Of a stretch of DNA of 64,000 bases, positions 8,992 to 17,084 are shown piece after piece. Each line of letters starts with the position of its first letter. Within the stretch, counting starts at the first letter, position 1. The position numbers and the translations under genes were made by a program. The notes under the pieces were generated by a model. The model was not told where the DNA came from and made no database searches. It was given only the letters and a program-made list of their open reading frames with translations. Origin of the DNA: Bog-756 sp963727075 (lineage in GTDB: Bacteria; Actinomycetota; Acidimicrobiia; Acidimicrobiales; RAAP-2); the NCBI GenBank assembly GCA_963727075.1, contig CAVSET010000006.1, forward strand, positions 2,445,416 through 2,509,415, read 5' to 3'.

Positions 8992-10491
8992 TCATCGGCC
9001 CTTCTGGTCCGCCAGTACGTCGCCGATGATCTGCCTCACGATGGGGCCGGCGATGCCCGCGCCAGTCTGTTTGGCGGCTTGATTCGGAACCACCACGGCC
9101 ACCGCCACTTTGGAGGAGGCAGTGGGGGCGAAGGCGATGAGCCAGTCCGTGGTGTTCTGCAGTCTGACGCCAACCTCGGCGGTACCGGTCTTGGCCGCCA
9201 CGTTCCAGCTGCCCGGGAAGACACCCGACGCCGTGCCCGACTGCGCTACTCCCTGCATGAAGGTGGTCAGCGTGGCCGCAGTCTGCCCGGATATGGGTTG
9301 CATCCACTGCTTGGGCTGGAACGTCCGCACCAGGTTTCCCTGCGAGCTCCGGATCTCGGCCATCAGGTGGGGGGTCATCTCACTTCCACCATTGGCCACC
9401 GTGCCAGCCACCATGGCCATCTGCAACGCCGATGCGGCCACGTTGTCCTGACCGATGGCCGACTTCATGAGCCCGGGCACGTTGTCGGCGAACGAGGCGA
9501 CGGTCCCGAAATTGGAAGGGGCGACCGTCGACGCGGGAACATCCAACGGGATGCGCTGGTTGAAACCGTAGAGCTCGGCCTGGGTCACGAGAGCCTGTGC
9601 ACCAAGCTGTTGGCCTATGGAGGCGAAGTCGGCGTCGCAGGACTGAATGACCAATGCCTCGAGATTTCCGCCGCACGCGTTGAATGCGTAGTTGTGCAGG
9701 ATCTGCGGCGGATTGCCGGTGTTGGGCAAGGGAATGCTGGCCACGACGGGATAGCTCATGGCAGCCAGGTCAGGACGGTGCTCAAGCACGGCCGAGGTGG
9801 TGACGACCTTGAAGCTCGATCCAGGGGGATAGATCTGGTTGTAGCTGCCGGCCCGCAGCGGGTTACCCGGCTGAGCCAGGTATGCCTTCCAGGCGTTCCG
9901 CTCCGTCGTCAGGTCCTGTGACACCAGAGGATTGGGATCGAATGCGGGGTTCGAGTACATCGCCTCGACGGCCCCAGTGACAGGGTTCAGCACCACCGCC
10001 GTAGCCCCGGTCACGCCCGGTGCCCCATTGTCCAGGGCCGTCGCCACCTGCTCCTGCAGTCTCGAGTCCACGGTCAGCGTGACGTTGTCGTACTCCGTCC
10101 TGTTCACGAGTAGATCTCGGAGGGTGTGTGCCGGCCTGGTGTGCGGGACCAGGTAGCTGTTGTACTCCGACTCGACGCCGTTGAAGTTGCCGTACAGCGG
10201 AGAGTCGTATCCCACGAGCTGGGAGAAGAGCGTGGCTGTGAACGGGTTGTACACGCGCTGGTATTTGTCGATGCTCCCTGCCGGTGCCAACTCAGAGGAT
10301 GCCAGGGTTACCCCGTCCGACGACAGGATGCTGCCCCGCGTCTGGCTCCGGGCCTGGGCCAAGACATGAGGATTGTTCGGTGCATTGGCCAACGCATTCG
10401 ACTTGAACACCTGGATGTTGTTGAGCTGGATAAACAAGGCGGCAAAGCAGAGGACCATGAACAGCCCGAGCCGCCGGATGCGCCGTTCCAT
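8992..10491 (-). CDS. pbpA: Penicillin-binding protein, PbpA/FtsI-like transpeptidase
   Basis: 499 residues: an N-terminal anchor (RRLGLFMVLCFAALFIQLNNI), a dimerisation segment, and a transpeptidase domain with the nucleophile motif SSFK in PPGSSFKVVTTSA (about residue 225), SCD in the SxN position (IQSCDADFASIG) and KTG in AAKTGTAEVG. It crosslinks peptidoglycan outside the membrane. The stop of the upstream pstP gene overlaps its start at 10491. In mycobacteria rodA sits between pstP and pbpA; here there is no room for it. Confidence 0.93.
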   Translation of the reverse strand: MERRIRRLGLFMVLCFAALFIQLNNIQVFKSNALANAPNNPHVLAQARSQTRGSILSSDGVTLASSELAPAGSIDKYQRVYNPFTATLFSQLVGYDSPLYGNFNGVESEYNSYLVPHTRPAHTLRDLLVNRTEYDNVTLTVDSRLQEQVATALDNGAPGVTGATAVVLNPVTGAVEAMYSNPAFDPNPLVSQDLTTERNAWKAYLAQPGNPLRAGSYNQIYPPGSSFKVVTTSAVLEHRPDLAAMSYPVVASIPLPNTGNPPQILHNYAFNACGGNLEALVIQSCDADFASIGQQLGAQALVTQAELYGFNQRIPLDVPASTVAPSNFGTVASFADNVPGLMKSAIGQDNVAASALQMAMVAGTVANGGSEMTPHLMAEIRSSQGNLVRTFQPKQWMQPISGQTAATLTTFMQGVAQSGTASGVFPGSWNVAAKTGTAEVGVRLQNTTDWLIAFAPTASSKVAVAVVVPNQAAKQTGAGIAGPIVRQIIGDVLADQKGR

Positions 10492-11777
10492 CAGGTTCCC
10501 TTCGTCGTGGTCGGAGCCACGGAGCTCGGGGTGGATGGAGGGGCAAGTGTCGCTGCGTTCTGCTGGCTTTTGGCGATGACCAGATTGTGCACATAGTTCC
10601 TGGCGTTGGTGACCGACGTCTCCTCCACGCCGGCATTGAGCGCATGCAGATAGGTCGGGGGCACGTCAGCCGTGGTCACACCGGTGCGGTCGACCTCTGT
10701 GGGGTGGTACCAGAGGAACCCGCCGATCCTCCCTTGGTAGATCACCAGCTCATTGTTCTTCACTCCCACGTAGTAGGAGTTGGTGTCGTACCAACGGACC
10801 GCGGCATAGGCGCCGACGATCACCGCGGCAACGAGGATGATGAACACGAGCGTGCGTACGGTGACCAGACGTCGGCCACGCGCCAGGCGACGCTCGCGAC
10901 GTTTGGCCTTGCGTCGCTCCCGACGGCCCGGTGGCCGTTCGACCACCGGGGTTGGGTAGAGATCGGGCACCGTCCCCGCCGACTCCCCGTTGACAGCAAC
11001 CGGGGTTCCGAAATCGGCGTTGACGGCCGCCACTGGCGGGGCTTCGGTCTCATCCTCGCCAACCACAACGTCGACGATGACGACCGTGATGTTGTCACTG
11101 CCACCGTGGGTGCGGGCTGCCTGGACCAGGAGTTCCGCCGCCCGGCTGGGATCGCTCACTGAAGACAGAACCTCGGTGATCTGGTCGGGAGTCAGCTCAT
11201 TGGTCAGACCATCGCTGCAGAGCAGGTACCGGTCACCGCGAACCGGATGGATCTTCCAGAGGTCGACAGCTACATCGGTAGCCACGCCGAGGGCTCGGGT
11301 CAGGATGTGGCGATGGGGGTGGACGGCGGCCTCTGCTGAGGTCAGGTCGCCCGTCCTGACCATCTCTTCGGCCAGGCTGTGGTCGGTCGTGATCTGGGTG
11401 ATCTCACCGTCGTGGAAGCGGTAAGACCGCGAGTCACCCACGTTGACCAGGGCCAACATGTCCTTGCCGTCCTCATTGACGAGCGCCACGGCAGTGACCG
11501 TGGTGCCCATCCCCCGCAATTCGGGATTGGCCTGGCTGTGCTGCCACACCACGGCGTTGGCCTCAGACACCGCCTCGGCAAGGCCCGATCCGGTGGGTTG
11601 CCGACCAAAAGCCAGCGCCAACGTGTCGACTGCCAGCCGGGACGCAACTTCACCGCCGGCGTGTCCGCCCATGCCGTCGGCCACTGCGAACAGAGTGGGC
11701 GTCTCCATGGCCAAGTCCTGATTGACGGAGCGGACCAGACCGGTATCCGTCGCCGACCCGGATCGGAGGAGCGTCAT
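10491..11777 (-). CDS. pstP: PP2C-type Ser/Thr phosphatase
   Basis: 428 residues from the ATG at 11777, one base after the fhaB stop; a longer reading from 11849 would overlap fhaB. The PP2C metal motifs are present: VNQDLAMETP, VADGMGGHAGGE, SDGLTNELT and GGSDNITVVIVDV. A basic linker leads to one transmembrane helix (VRTLVFIILVAAVIVGAYAAV) and an external domain ending in a Thr/Pro-rich tail. It is expected to dephosphorylate PknB and its substrates. The extracellular tail of about 100 residues is typical of PstP. Confidence 0.94.
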   Translation of the reverse strand: MTLLRSGSATDTGLVRSVNQDLAMETPTLFAVADGMGGHAGGEVASRLAVDTLALAFGRQPTGSGLAEAVSEANAVVWQHSQANPELRGMGTTVTAVALVNEDGKDMLALVNVGDSRSYRFHDGEITQITTDHSLAEEMVRTGDLTSAEAAVHPHRHILTRALGVATDVAVDLWKIHPVRGDRYLLCSDGLTNELTPDQITEVLSSVSDPSRAAELLVQAARTHGGSDNITVVIVDVVVGEDETEAPPVAAVNADFGTPVAVNGESAGTVPDLYPTPVVERPPGRRERRKAKRRERRLARGRRLVTVRTLVFIILVAAVIVGAYAAVRWYDTNSYYVGVKNNELVIYQGRIGGFLWYHPTEVDRTGVTTADVPPTYLHALNAGVEETSVTNARNYVHNLVIAKSQQNAATLAPPSTPSSVAPTTTKGT

Positions 11778-11778
11778 C

Positions 11779-12279
11779 TCATTTGCCCACTTCGAACACG
11801 GTGCCACCGACCTGGAGCAGATCGCCCTTGCGGAGCTTGGTTCGCTCACCGATGCGGACCGTGTTCACCCAGGTACCGTTGGTAGAACCGAGATCCTCGG
11901 CCCACAGTTCGCCATCAAGACGGAACAAGCGGGCATGCAAGTTGGACGAATACGTGTCGTAGTCGATGGCGACACCGCAGCCCGCCGCACGACCGACGGT
12001 GACCTCGTCTCCGATGTCATAGGCCCGACCCGCCTGGTCTTCGGGTCGGATCACGTGCAGACGCAGGGGCTTGCCCCGGCCTCTCTTCCCGTTGACACTC
12101 GGGGTTTCGTTGGCCCCCCTCCGGCGCTTGGGTCGCTTGAGCGGGCGCACCTCGACCCACACGGCGCGGACGACCCACATGAAGAACAGCCAGAGCAGGA
12201 TGATGATGCCGTACTCGAGGGCACGAAGGACCGGCGTGTTGTCTGTAGGTCCGGGGAGCGAGGCCAGGATCAGGTGCAT
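11779..12279 (-). CDS. fhaB: FHA-domain protein FhaB-like
   Basis: 166 residues. One N-terminal transmembrane helix (LEYGIIILLWLFFMWVVRAVW) precedes a basic linker (KRPKRRRG) and a C-terminal FHA domain with VGRAAGCGV, SSNLHARLF and DLGSTNGTWVN, the phosphothreonine-binding loops. In actinobacteria FhaB binds phosphorylated kinases and septal proteins. It follows the FhaA-like gene by 20 bp and precedes pstP by 1 bp, so the genes are co-transcribed. Confidence 0.92.
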   Translation of the reverse strand: MHLILASLPGPTDNTPVLRALEYGIIILLWLFFMWVVRAVWVEVRPLKRPKRRRGANETPSVNGKRGRGKPLRLHVIRPEDQAGRAYDIGDEVTVGRAAGCGVAIDYDTYSSNLHARLFRLDGELWAEDLGSTNGTWVNTVRIGERTKLRKGDLLQVGGTVFEVGK

Positions 12280-12299
12280 CAGTGCTCAGACGTCGACCG

Positions 12300-12956
12300 T
12301 CACGAGGTCTCGAACCGCAGGACGGTGGTACCGATCACGATTTCGTCCCCATCGTTCAGCTTTCGCTCCCGTACCGCCGCCCCGTTGACCCGGGTGCCGT
12401 TAGTCGAGTTGAGGTCCACCACGAACACATCGTTCCCCGCCCGGCGGAGCTCGGCGTGGCGTCGGCTGGCGTTGGGGTCGTTGATGGTCACCGCGCTCTC
12501 GGGAAGGCGGCCGATGGTCATTGGCTCCGGACCGAGGACGACCCGCTGCCCGTCGGCGAGCACGATCGTGGCGGCCGGGAGTCCCGATGGGCCCTCCTGC
12601 ACTTCGGAGACGATCACGAATCGACCCCGGCGCTGGCGCGTGTCCTCCAGGATGGACACAGTGACGGGCCCGACGAATACGTACTCCTCGGTGCGGGCAT
12701 GCTCTCGGGCCGCCTCTTCAAGCTCGCGAACCAGGGCGTCGAGGAAGGTCTCGAAACGATCGAAATCGTTGGTCGAGATGTGGACCACGAAGGTGTTGGG
12801 CGAGATGAGGCCGTGGACCCCGACGCGCCGCTGTAGGTCCATCTCCCGGGTCAGCCGGCGGCCGATCTCGACCGGATGGAGCTCACCACGGAACGCCCGC
12901 GACAGGGCGCCGTCAAACAAGCGCTCGAGGCGCCCTTCGAACCGTTGGAGTCCCAT
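12300..12956 (-). CDS. fhaA: DUF3662 + FHA-domain protein, short FhaA
   Basis: 218 residues. The N-terminal half (MGLQRFEGRLERLFDGALSR to about residue 115) is the DUF3662 domain of FhaA; the C-terminal half is an FHA domain with IGRLPESAV, ASRRHAEL and DLNSTNGTRVNG. Mycobacterial FhaA is much longer because of a disordered linker between the two domains; that linker is essentially absent here. It is the first gene of the PknB signalling operon, so the promoter should lie in the 155 bp between 12957 and the tRNA, where I see an ACCCCC/GGGGGT hairpin but no obvious consensus promoter. Confidence 0.9.
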   Translation of the reverse strand: MGLQRFEGRLERLFDGALSRAFRGELHPVEIGRRLTREMDLQRRVGVHGLISPNTFVVHISTNDFDRFETFLDALVRELEEAAREHARTEEYVFVGPVTVSILEDTRQRRGRFVIVSEVQEGPSGLPAATIVLADGQRVVLGPEPMTIGRLPESAVTINDPNASRRHAELRRAGNDVFVVDLNSTNGTRVNGAAVRERKLNDGDEIVIGTTVLRFETS

Positions 12957-13111
12957 GCTCCGGTCAGCCTACCGGTGTCAACCCCCAGGTAGGGGGTAGC
13001 CCGCCTTCGGCCCGTTCTCCGGGTAGCCGACTTCGCCTCGTCGGGATCGTCACCGACGAATCATCGGTGAACAGGCTGTTTGGGCCATCAGGTAGCCTCT
13101 GTCCGTCGCTC

Positions 13112-13190
<79 letters not shown>

Positions 13191-13195
<5 letters not shown>

Positions 13196-15213
13196 CCCAG
13201 GGGTGTCCGACATAATCGGGCGGGTCGCGTCGACAAAACTGCAACCGCAATGGGCGCGAGGGCGGTCCGTACAAAGATTGGGGCCATCCGAGCACCCAGA
13301 TCGGGACTGTTCCGGTACTCGAAGTGGTCAGTTGATGCGAGGTGCCTGTAGCAACCGGTCAGCGGGCACGTCGAAGCCGCTGTCGTCACCGTTGCGGTGG
13401 TGCGATCGCCTCTCTCAGGCGGCGGTCGGCGGGTCCGGCCCGGGACCGTCGGTGACCGGTGTGGTCGGAGGTGGCTGTCCGGGAAGCCACTCGTCGATGG
13501 ACCTGGTGCGGCGCCGGCGGGGTCGTCGGCGGGCAGTCCCATCGGTCGCGGCCCGCACCAGGAACCCGTCGATCTTGCGAAGGTTGGCGGCCCAGAGCAA
13601 CAGGGAGACAAAGACGCTCTGGGCGGCCACCCCCCGGATCCTCCGGCGTTGGGGATCACCCAGTGCCTCCCGGGCCCCGTCCTTCAAGAAGCCGTTCATC
13701 CCCTCGTTGGTGCTCCGGAGGGTGGCGTAGGCGGCCTGCCATTCCTCGCTCCCGTAGAGCAGGGGTTGGGCGAACTTGGCCCCAGCCTCGGGCGGCACGG
13801 TGATGGTCTGCTGGGTACAGATCTTGGGCGGGTGGTCGGCCACGGCGGCGGTCACCGGGATCCGGAGCCGGCCCTGGGTGCTCGGGCCGACCGAGGGGGG
13901 CTTCAAGGCACAGCGGGCCACCGGTGTTGGGGTCGATGCGGGGCACCGGAGTCGGACGTGACCTTCGGCGTCAGGACGGGACTTGGTCAGGACCTGGTAC
14001 TTCCAGCGCTCATCCAGCCGGGCCCGGTAGGTGGGCTCGTCGATCGCCCCTTTGCGGTAGTCGATGGTGGCCTCGATCAGCACCGTCGGGATGGCCGGGC
14101 AGTACCAGGCCCCCTCGACCTGGAGCATGCCGGCGAAGGAGTCCTGGATACCCAGCTGGTCGATCTTGTAGTCGAAGACCGGCTGGTAGCCGAGGGCCCG
14201 GGCAGGGAGCTGGAAGTCCTCCGGCTTGGCACTGGAGTAGGCCCGGTCCCCCACCAAGAGTCGGGCCGGATGACCGCGATTCTGGACGCTGGCCAAGGCC
14301 TGGACGGCCTGGCGCCCGGGATGCCGTCCCGGCTTGTGGAGGGTGGCCATGCCGACCACCAGGCTGGGGAAGGTCTGAGGTTGGCTCGGGTCGTCACTAC
14401 CGCTCACGATCAGGGAGGCCTCATACCCCCAGTAGGCCCGATCGGCTTCGCCGTCTGGGTTGGCCTCGGTCGGGTTCCGGACGTACCAGTCAGCGTCGGG
14501 ATCCGCCGAGTGCACGAGGACCGACGGTGCCTTCCCCCTGCGCTTGCGCTTCAGCCGGCGATCGGGCCGGGCAAAGGTCGGCACCACGGTGGCATCGACC
14601 GCCGAGGCGCCCTTCCACCGCCGGCGGACGTCCCGGGGAAGGGCCCGGATGCTCATCTCGATGATCTCGTTGATGAACCACTCGAGGCGTCGGGCCCGCT
14701 CCGCCCACTCCTCCTCGGTGTGGACGGCCTGGCGGCGCGCCAGGTGGGCGGCGTAGGTGTCGGGGTCGAGGCGACGGTTCTTCGGGGTCGGCGAGGGGTC
14801 CATGAGTTCGAGCAGGGCGTGGAGGCGGGTTCGGACGTTGCGGTAGACGGCGTGCTGGGCCCGCAGGTCGAGCTGGCCCGGAGGACTCGGCACACCGAGC
14901 TCCTCACGCATCGTGGCGGAGATCCGCCGGAAGAGGACGTCGGTCATGGCGGTGGCCAGAACCGGGTGGTCGGTCCCCGGACAGAGGAGCATCGCTACCA
15001 CCAGTGCTCGCAGAGGGAAGGTCTCTGGCCGGCCTCCAGGGCCTCGGCGCCCCTCGGCTCGCCACTCCTCGGTCTTCGGCACCAGCTGGGAACGGTCGAC
15101 CATGGCGATGGCCGCGCGCACGACATCGTCGTCGAGCCGGCCCACTCTCCCCCGCAACCGGGGCATGGGAGGAGCAGTAGGGGTGCCCAAATCCGACAGC
15201 GGGGAGACCCATG
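13191..15213 (-). mobile_element. Transposase-bearing unit adjoining tRNA-Leu (copy A)
   Basis: DNA from the tRNA 3' end (GCCCACCCAGGGG) through the transposase gene. The first 485 bp or so recur at about 51498-51982 with high identity, including the same junction bases, and a diverged relative lies at 55840-56430. In the copy near 51.5 kb an extra 100 bp stands outside GCCCACC; here the tRNA replaces it. The far boundary, beyond 15213 or beyond the recombinase-like gene, is not defined by repeats I can see. Confidence 0.6.
13415..15190 (-). CDS. DDE transposase, IS1182/IS4-like
   Basis: 591 residues. Likely catalytic acidic residues sit in SAVDATVVPTFARP (about 210), LLVGDRAYSS (about 310) and the C-terminal STNEGMNGFLKDGAREALGD, with the following helix RRIRGVAAQSVFVSLLLWAANLRKI. 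This DxT...GDRAY...NEG order fits RNase H-fold transposases of the IS4/IS1182 group; the exact family is uncertain. The C-terminus is Arg/Pro-rich. It is intact here, whereas two relatives further along the window survive only as C-terminal fragments. It lies 24 bp downstream of the recombinase-like gene on the same strand. Confidence 0.8.
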   Translation of the reverse strand: MGTPTAPPMPRLRGRVGRLDDDVVRAAIAMVDRSQLVPKTEEWRAEGRRGPGGRPETFPLRALVVAMLLCPGTDHPVLATAMTDVLFRRISATMREELGVPSPPGQLDLRAQHAVYRNVRTRLHALLELMDPSPTPKNRRLDPDTYAAHLARRQAVHTEEEWAERARRLEWFINEIIEMSIRALPRDVRRRWKGASAVDATVVPTFARPDRRLKRKRRGKAPSVLVHSADPDADWYVRNPTEANPDGEADRAYWGYEASLIVSGSDDPSQPQTFPSLVVGMATLHKPGRHPGRQAVQALASVQNRGHPARLLVGDRAYSSAKPEDFQLPARALGYQPVFDYKIDQLGIQDSFAGMLQVEGAWYCPAIPTVLIEATIDYRKGAIDEPTYRARLDERWKYQVLTKSRPDAEGHVRLRCPASTPTPVARCALKPPSVGPSTQGRLRIPVTAAVADHPPKICTQQTITVPPEAGAKFAQPLLYGSEEWQAAYATLRSTNEGMNGFLKDGAREALGDPQRRRIRGVAAQSVFVSLLLWAANLRKIDGFLVRAATDGTARRRPRRRRTRSIDEWLPGQPPPTTPVTDGPGPDPPTAA

Positions 15214-15214
15214 G

Positions 15215-16333
15215 TCATGAGTGCTCTGCCTCAGCGAGCTGCCGGTAGGCGAGGTCGTCGTCGAGCGGGGGCACGAAGGCGAGGTACTTGACCAGCTGGG
15301 CGGCCGTCACCCCGGAGGCACGGTGGAGGGCGGCCAGGTGGGTGCCGGCGGACAGGTGGGTGACCATCCAGGTGATCCGGGTCCGCTGGATACAGAAGAG
15401 GGACTCCTCCCGTTCCGAGCACCGGCTAATGAAGGCTACGACGTCGGCCCGGGTGATCCGGGTCCGCTCGGGGCGGAAGAACGCCCGCTCCCTCGACTCT
15501 CGGGCCAGCTCCAGCACCGGGCCGGCCCAGGTGCGGAGCACCGGCACCGTCCGGGCCTTCTGCCCGATCACGTCGACCAGGACCAAACCGTCCTTCTCCC
15601 GCACGTCGGTGCCGGCCAGCCGGGACACCTCCTGGCTGGAGAGACCGGCACCCAGCCCGACGGCCAGCAATGCCTGGGCGTTGCGGCGCATGTGGGCGGT
15701 GGTCAGACCCCGGGACCAGGCCACCAGCTCGGTGACCTCGGCGATCGAGTAAGGGGTGTTGTTCGGCGAGCGGCGGAGCGGCAGCGGGTGGGGTGGGAAG
15801 TGCTTAGGGCCGATGACCGCCTCACCGAACTTCCAGAGCTGAGACCGGTAGTTCATCCGGCTCCCGATGCTCAGGTGAGCGCAGCCCTCCCGGATATACC
15901 GGTCGATGGTTTCGGGGTGGAACAGGACCGTGTGCTCGAGGGGCACCCCGATTCGGTCGGCCCAGACGGCGAGCTGGGTGGCGATGGTCAGATGGCGCCG
16001 GGCGAGACCCGGCGTTTCCGGCGAGGTGCCGGTGACCGCGGCCGTGACCACCGGTCGGATCCGGTCCCAGACCTCGTCGGAGACGTCCTTCGGCGAGAAG
16101 CGATTGATGGCGCCGGTCACCGAGTCACCGGAGCGGAGCGGCTGGCCCCGGTCCCAGGACTCGGTCTGGCGCTCCTGGGCAAAGGAGCTGTCCAGTTCAG
16201 CCGTGCGGTGGCCGACCCGGGGCACGCAACCACCCGTGTCGGTCTCGGCCGTCCCCGAAGGGCAGCCCTCTTGTATGTCATCCCTGAGGAACTCCACCAA
16301 CAACTCCTTGTGGGTGCCCTCTGGCACCCACAT
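15215..16333 (-). CDS. Degenerate tyrosine-recombinase-like protein
   Basis: Up to 372 residues; the reliable part begins about at VTGAINRFSPKDVSDEVWDRI, so a GTG at 16120 is a better start than the ATG at 16333, which lies inside an IS-tip palindrome. An N-terminal SAM-like core-binding region (RRHLTIATQLAVWADRIGV) is followed by ALLAVGLGAGLSSQEVSRL, matching the GLRxSE box but with serine for the catalytic arginine. GQKARTVPV keeps the beta-hairpin lysine, RTRITW could keep the second arginine, and VKYLAF a tyrosine, but both motif histidines are missing. It is probably inactive as a recombinase or a DNA-binding partner of the adjacent transposase. Confidence 0.6.
   Translation of the reverse strand: MWVPEGTHKELLVEFLRDDIQEGCPSGTAETDTGGCVPRVGHRTAELDSSFAQERQTESWDRGQPLRSGDSVTGAINRFSPKDVSDEVWDRIRPVVTAAVTGTSPETPGLARRHLTIATQLAVWADRIGVPLEHTVLFHPETIDRYIREGCAHLSIGSRMNYRSQLWKFGEAVIGPKHFPPHPLPLRRSPNNTPYSIAEVTELVAWSRGLTTAHMRRNAQALLAVGLGAGLSSQEVSRLAGTDVREKDGLVLVDVIGQKARTVPVLRTWAGPVLELARESRERAFFRPERTRITRADVVAFISRCSEREESLFCIQRTRITWMVTHLSAGTHLAALHRASGVTAAQLVKYLAFVPPLDDDLAYRQLAEAEHS
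16309..16332. repeat. IS-tip palindrome (footprint-like)
   Basis: TGTGGGTGCC, CTCT, GGCACCCACA. The arms are identical to the 10-bp tips of the IS family found at 21997, 36972 and elsewhere, in the same left-right order but with the whole 1.17-kb interior replaced by four bases. Confidence 0.65.
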
Positions 16334-16680
16334 TCGGTGGCTATGTATTTGGAGCCCAACGGGCGCTTCCCGGCACTGCCGGTCGGCACAACCCCGCTGG
16401 GCCTCCCTCCTTGGGATGGCTTGATTCCTTTGTACCTCGTCACAGTGCCTTGGCGCGGGGATCCCAGCGGGCTGCCGACTGAGAACCTCCGGATCCGCCC
16501 CACTGGGTTCTTCGGTCGTCGACAGGGCCGGTTATGCCCACTGGCGGTGGGGACGGTCGAGCCGACGCTCCAAGGTGACGGGGTCCCCCACGACGGGGAC
16601 GTGCCCAACGCTGCGCCCACGCTCGAGGCGCGCTTCACTACTGTTCACTGCGTCAGTACCTCCATCTAGGTGCTGTCCAC
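16334..16680. other. Stretch with no supported gene
   Basis: About 350 bp of ordinary-looking GC-rich sequence. Open frames exist on both strands (for example LEPNGRFPALPVGTTPLG on the plus strand), but none has a recognisable motif or a good start, so I do not call a gene. Confidence 0.4.
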
Positions 16681-16712
16681 GGCCCCGGGGTGCGTCAACA
16701 CCGCCGGGGCCA
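16681..16712. terminator. GC-rich hairpin
   Basis: GGCCCCGG-type stem formed with CCGGGGCC around the loop CGTCAA (arms of about 12 bases with one bulge). It lacks a T run, so it could be a terminator or a regulatory hairpin ahead of the small HTH gene. Confidence 0.4.
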
Positions 16713-16720
16713 TCATTGGT

Positions 16721-16730
16721 TAGACGTCTA
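16721..16730. promoter_or_regulatory. Palindrome TAGACGTCTA before small HTH gene
   Basis: Perfect 10-bp palindrome, partly overlapping GTCTAGAC, in an AT-rich patch (GACTATAGCATCATCAG) 52 bp before the GTG of the small DNA-binding gene. A promoter with an operator is plausible; this is inference from position only. Confidence 0.35.
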
Positions 16731-16781
16731 GACTATAGCATCATCAGGGTCGCCGTCATTCGGACTTCGTAAGATCTCTTC

Positions 16782-17012
16782 GTGCCACCGAAGGTAGATA
16801 CTGATGATCTCGTTGGGGCCGTGGAGGTGGCCGAGATTCTCGGACTCTCACACCCAAGCAGTGTGTCGACCTACGCAAAGCGCTACCCAGACTTCCCAAA
16901 GCCCGTTGTTGAACTTCCAAAGAGCAAGGTCCGACTTTGGCTCCGCAGCGAGGTTGTAAACTTTCGAGGCGCTCGGCATACGGTTCGATCACCACAGGCT
17001 GACACCGGTTGA
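16782..17012 (+). CDS. Small AlpA/MerR-like HTH protein
   Basis: 76 residues from GTG 16782. The segment VGAVEVAEILGLSHPSSVSTYAKRYPDFPKPVVEL is an excisionase/AlpA-type winged-helix motif: helix-turn-helix, then the conserved pattern of aromatic plus Pro near the wing, followed by KSKVRLWLRSEVVNF. Such proteins serve as excision factors or local regulators in mobile elements. It lies between the recombinase-like gene and the IS6 element. No target site is proven. Confidence 0.65.
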   Translation: MPPKVDTDDLVGAVEVAEILGLSHPSSVSTYAKRYPDFPKPVVELPKSKVRLWLRSEVVNFRGARHTVRSPQADTG

Positions 17013-17084
17013 CGTTCTCGTCGGTAGGTCGAATCGATACTCAGTGCTCAGGTTCCGAGGTTCGAATCGTGCCATTGGCACAGT

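Noticed and set aside
13397..15220. Plus-strand 607-residue open frame
   Set aside because: Antisense shadow of the transposase in high-GC DNA. It is Gly/Arg/Pro-rich with no domains, while the minus strand has clear transposase motifs.
15221..16669. Plus-strand 482-residue open frame
   Set aside because: Antisense shadow of the recombinase-like gene; composition typical of a GC-rich shadow and no motifs.
17050..17080. T-arm-like sequence GGTTCGAATC, possible tRNA 3' remnant or att site
   Set aside because: The flanking bases do not form the T-stem and there is no acceptor or anticodon arm upstream.
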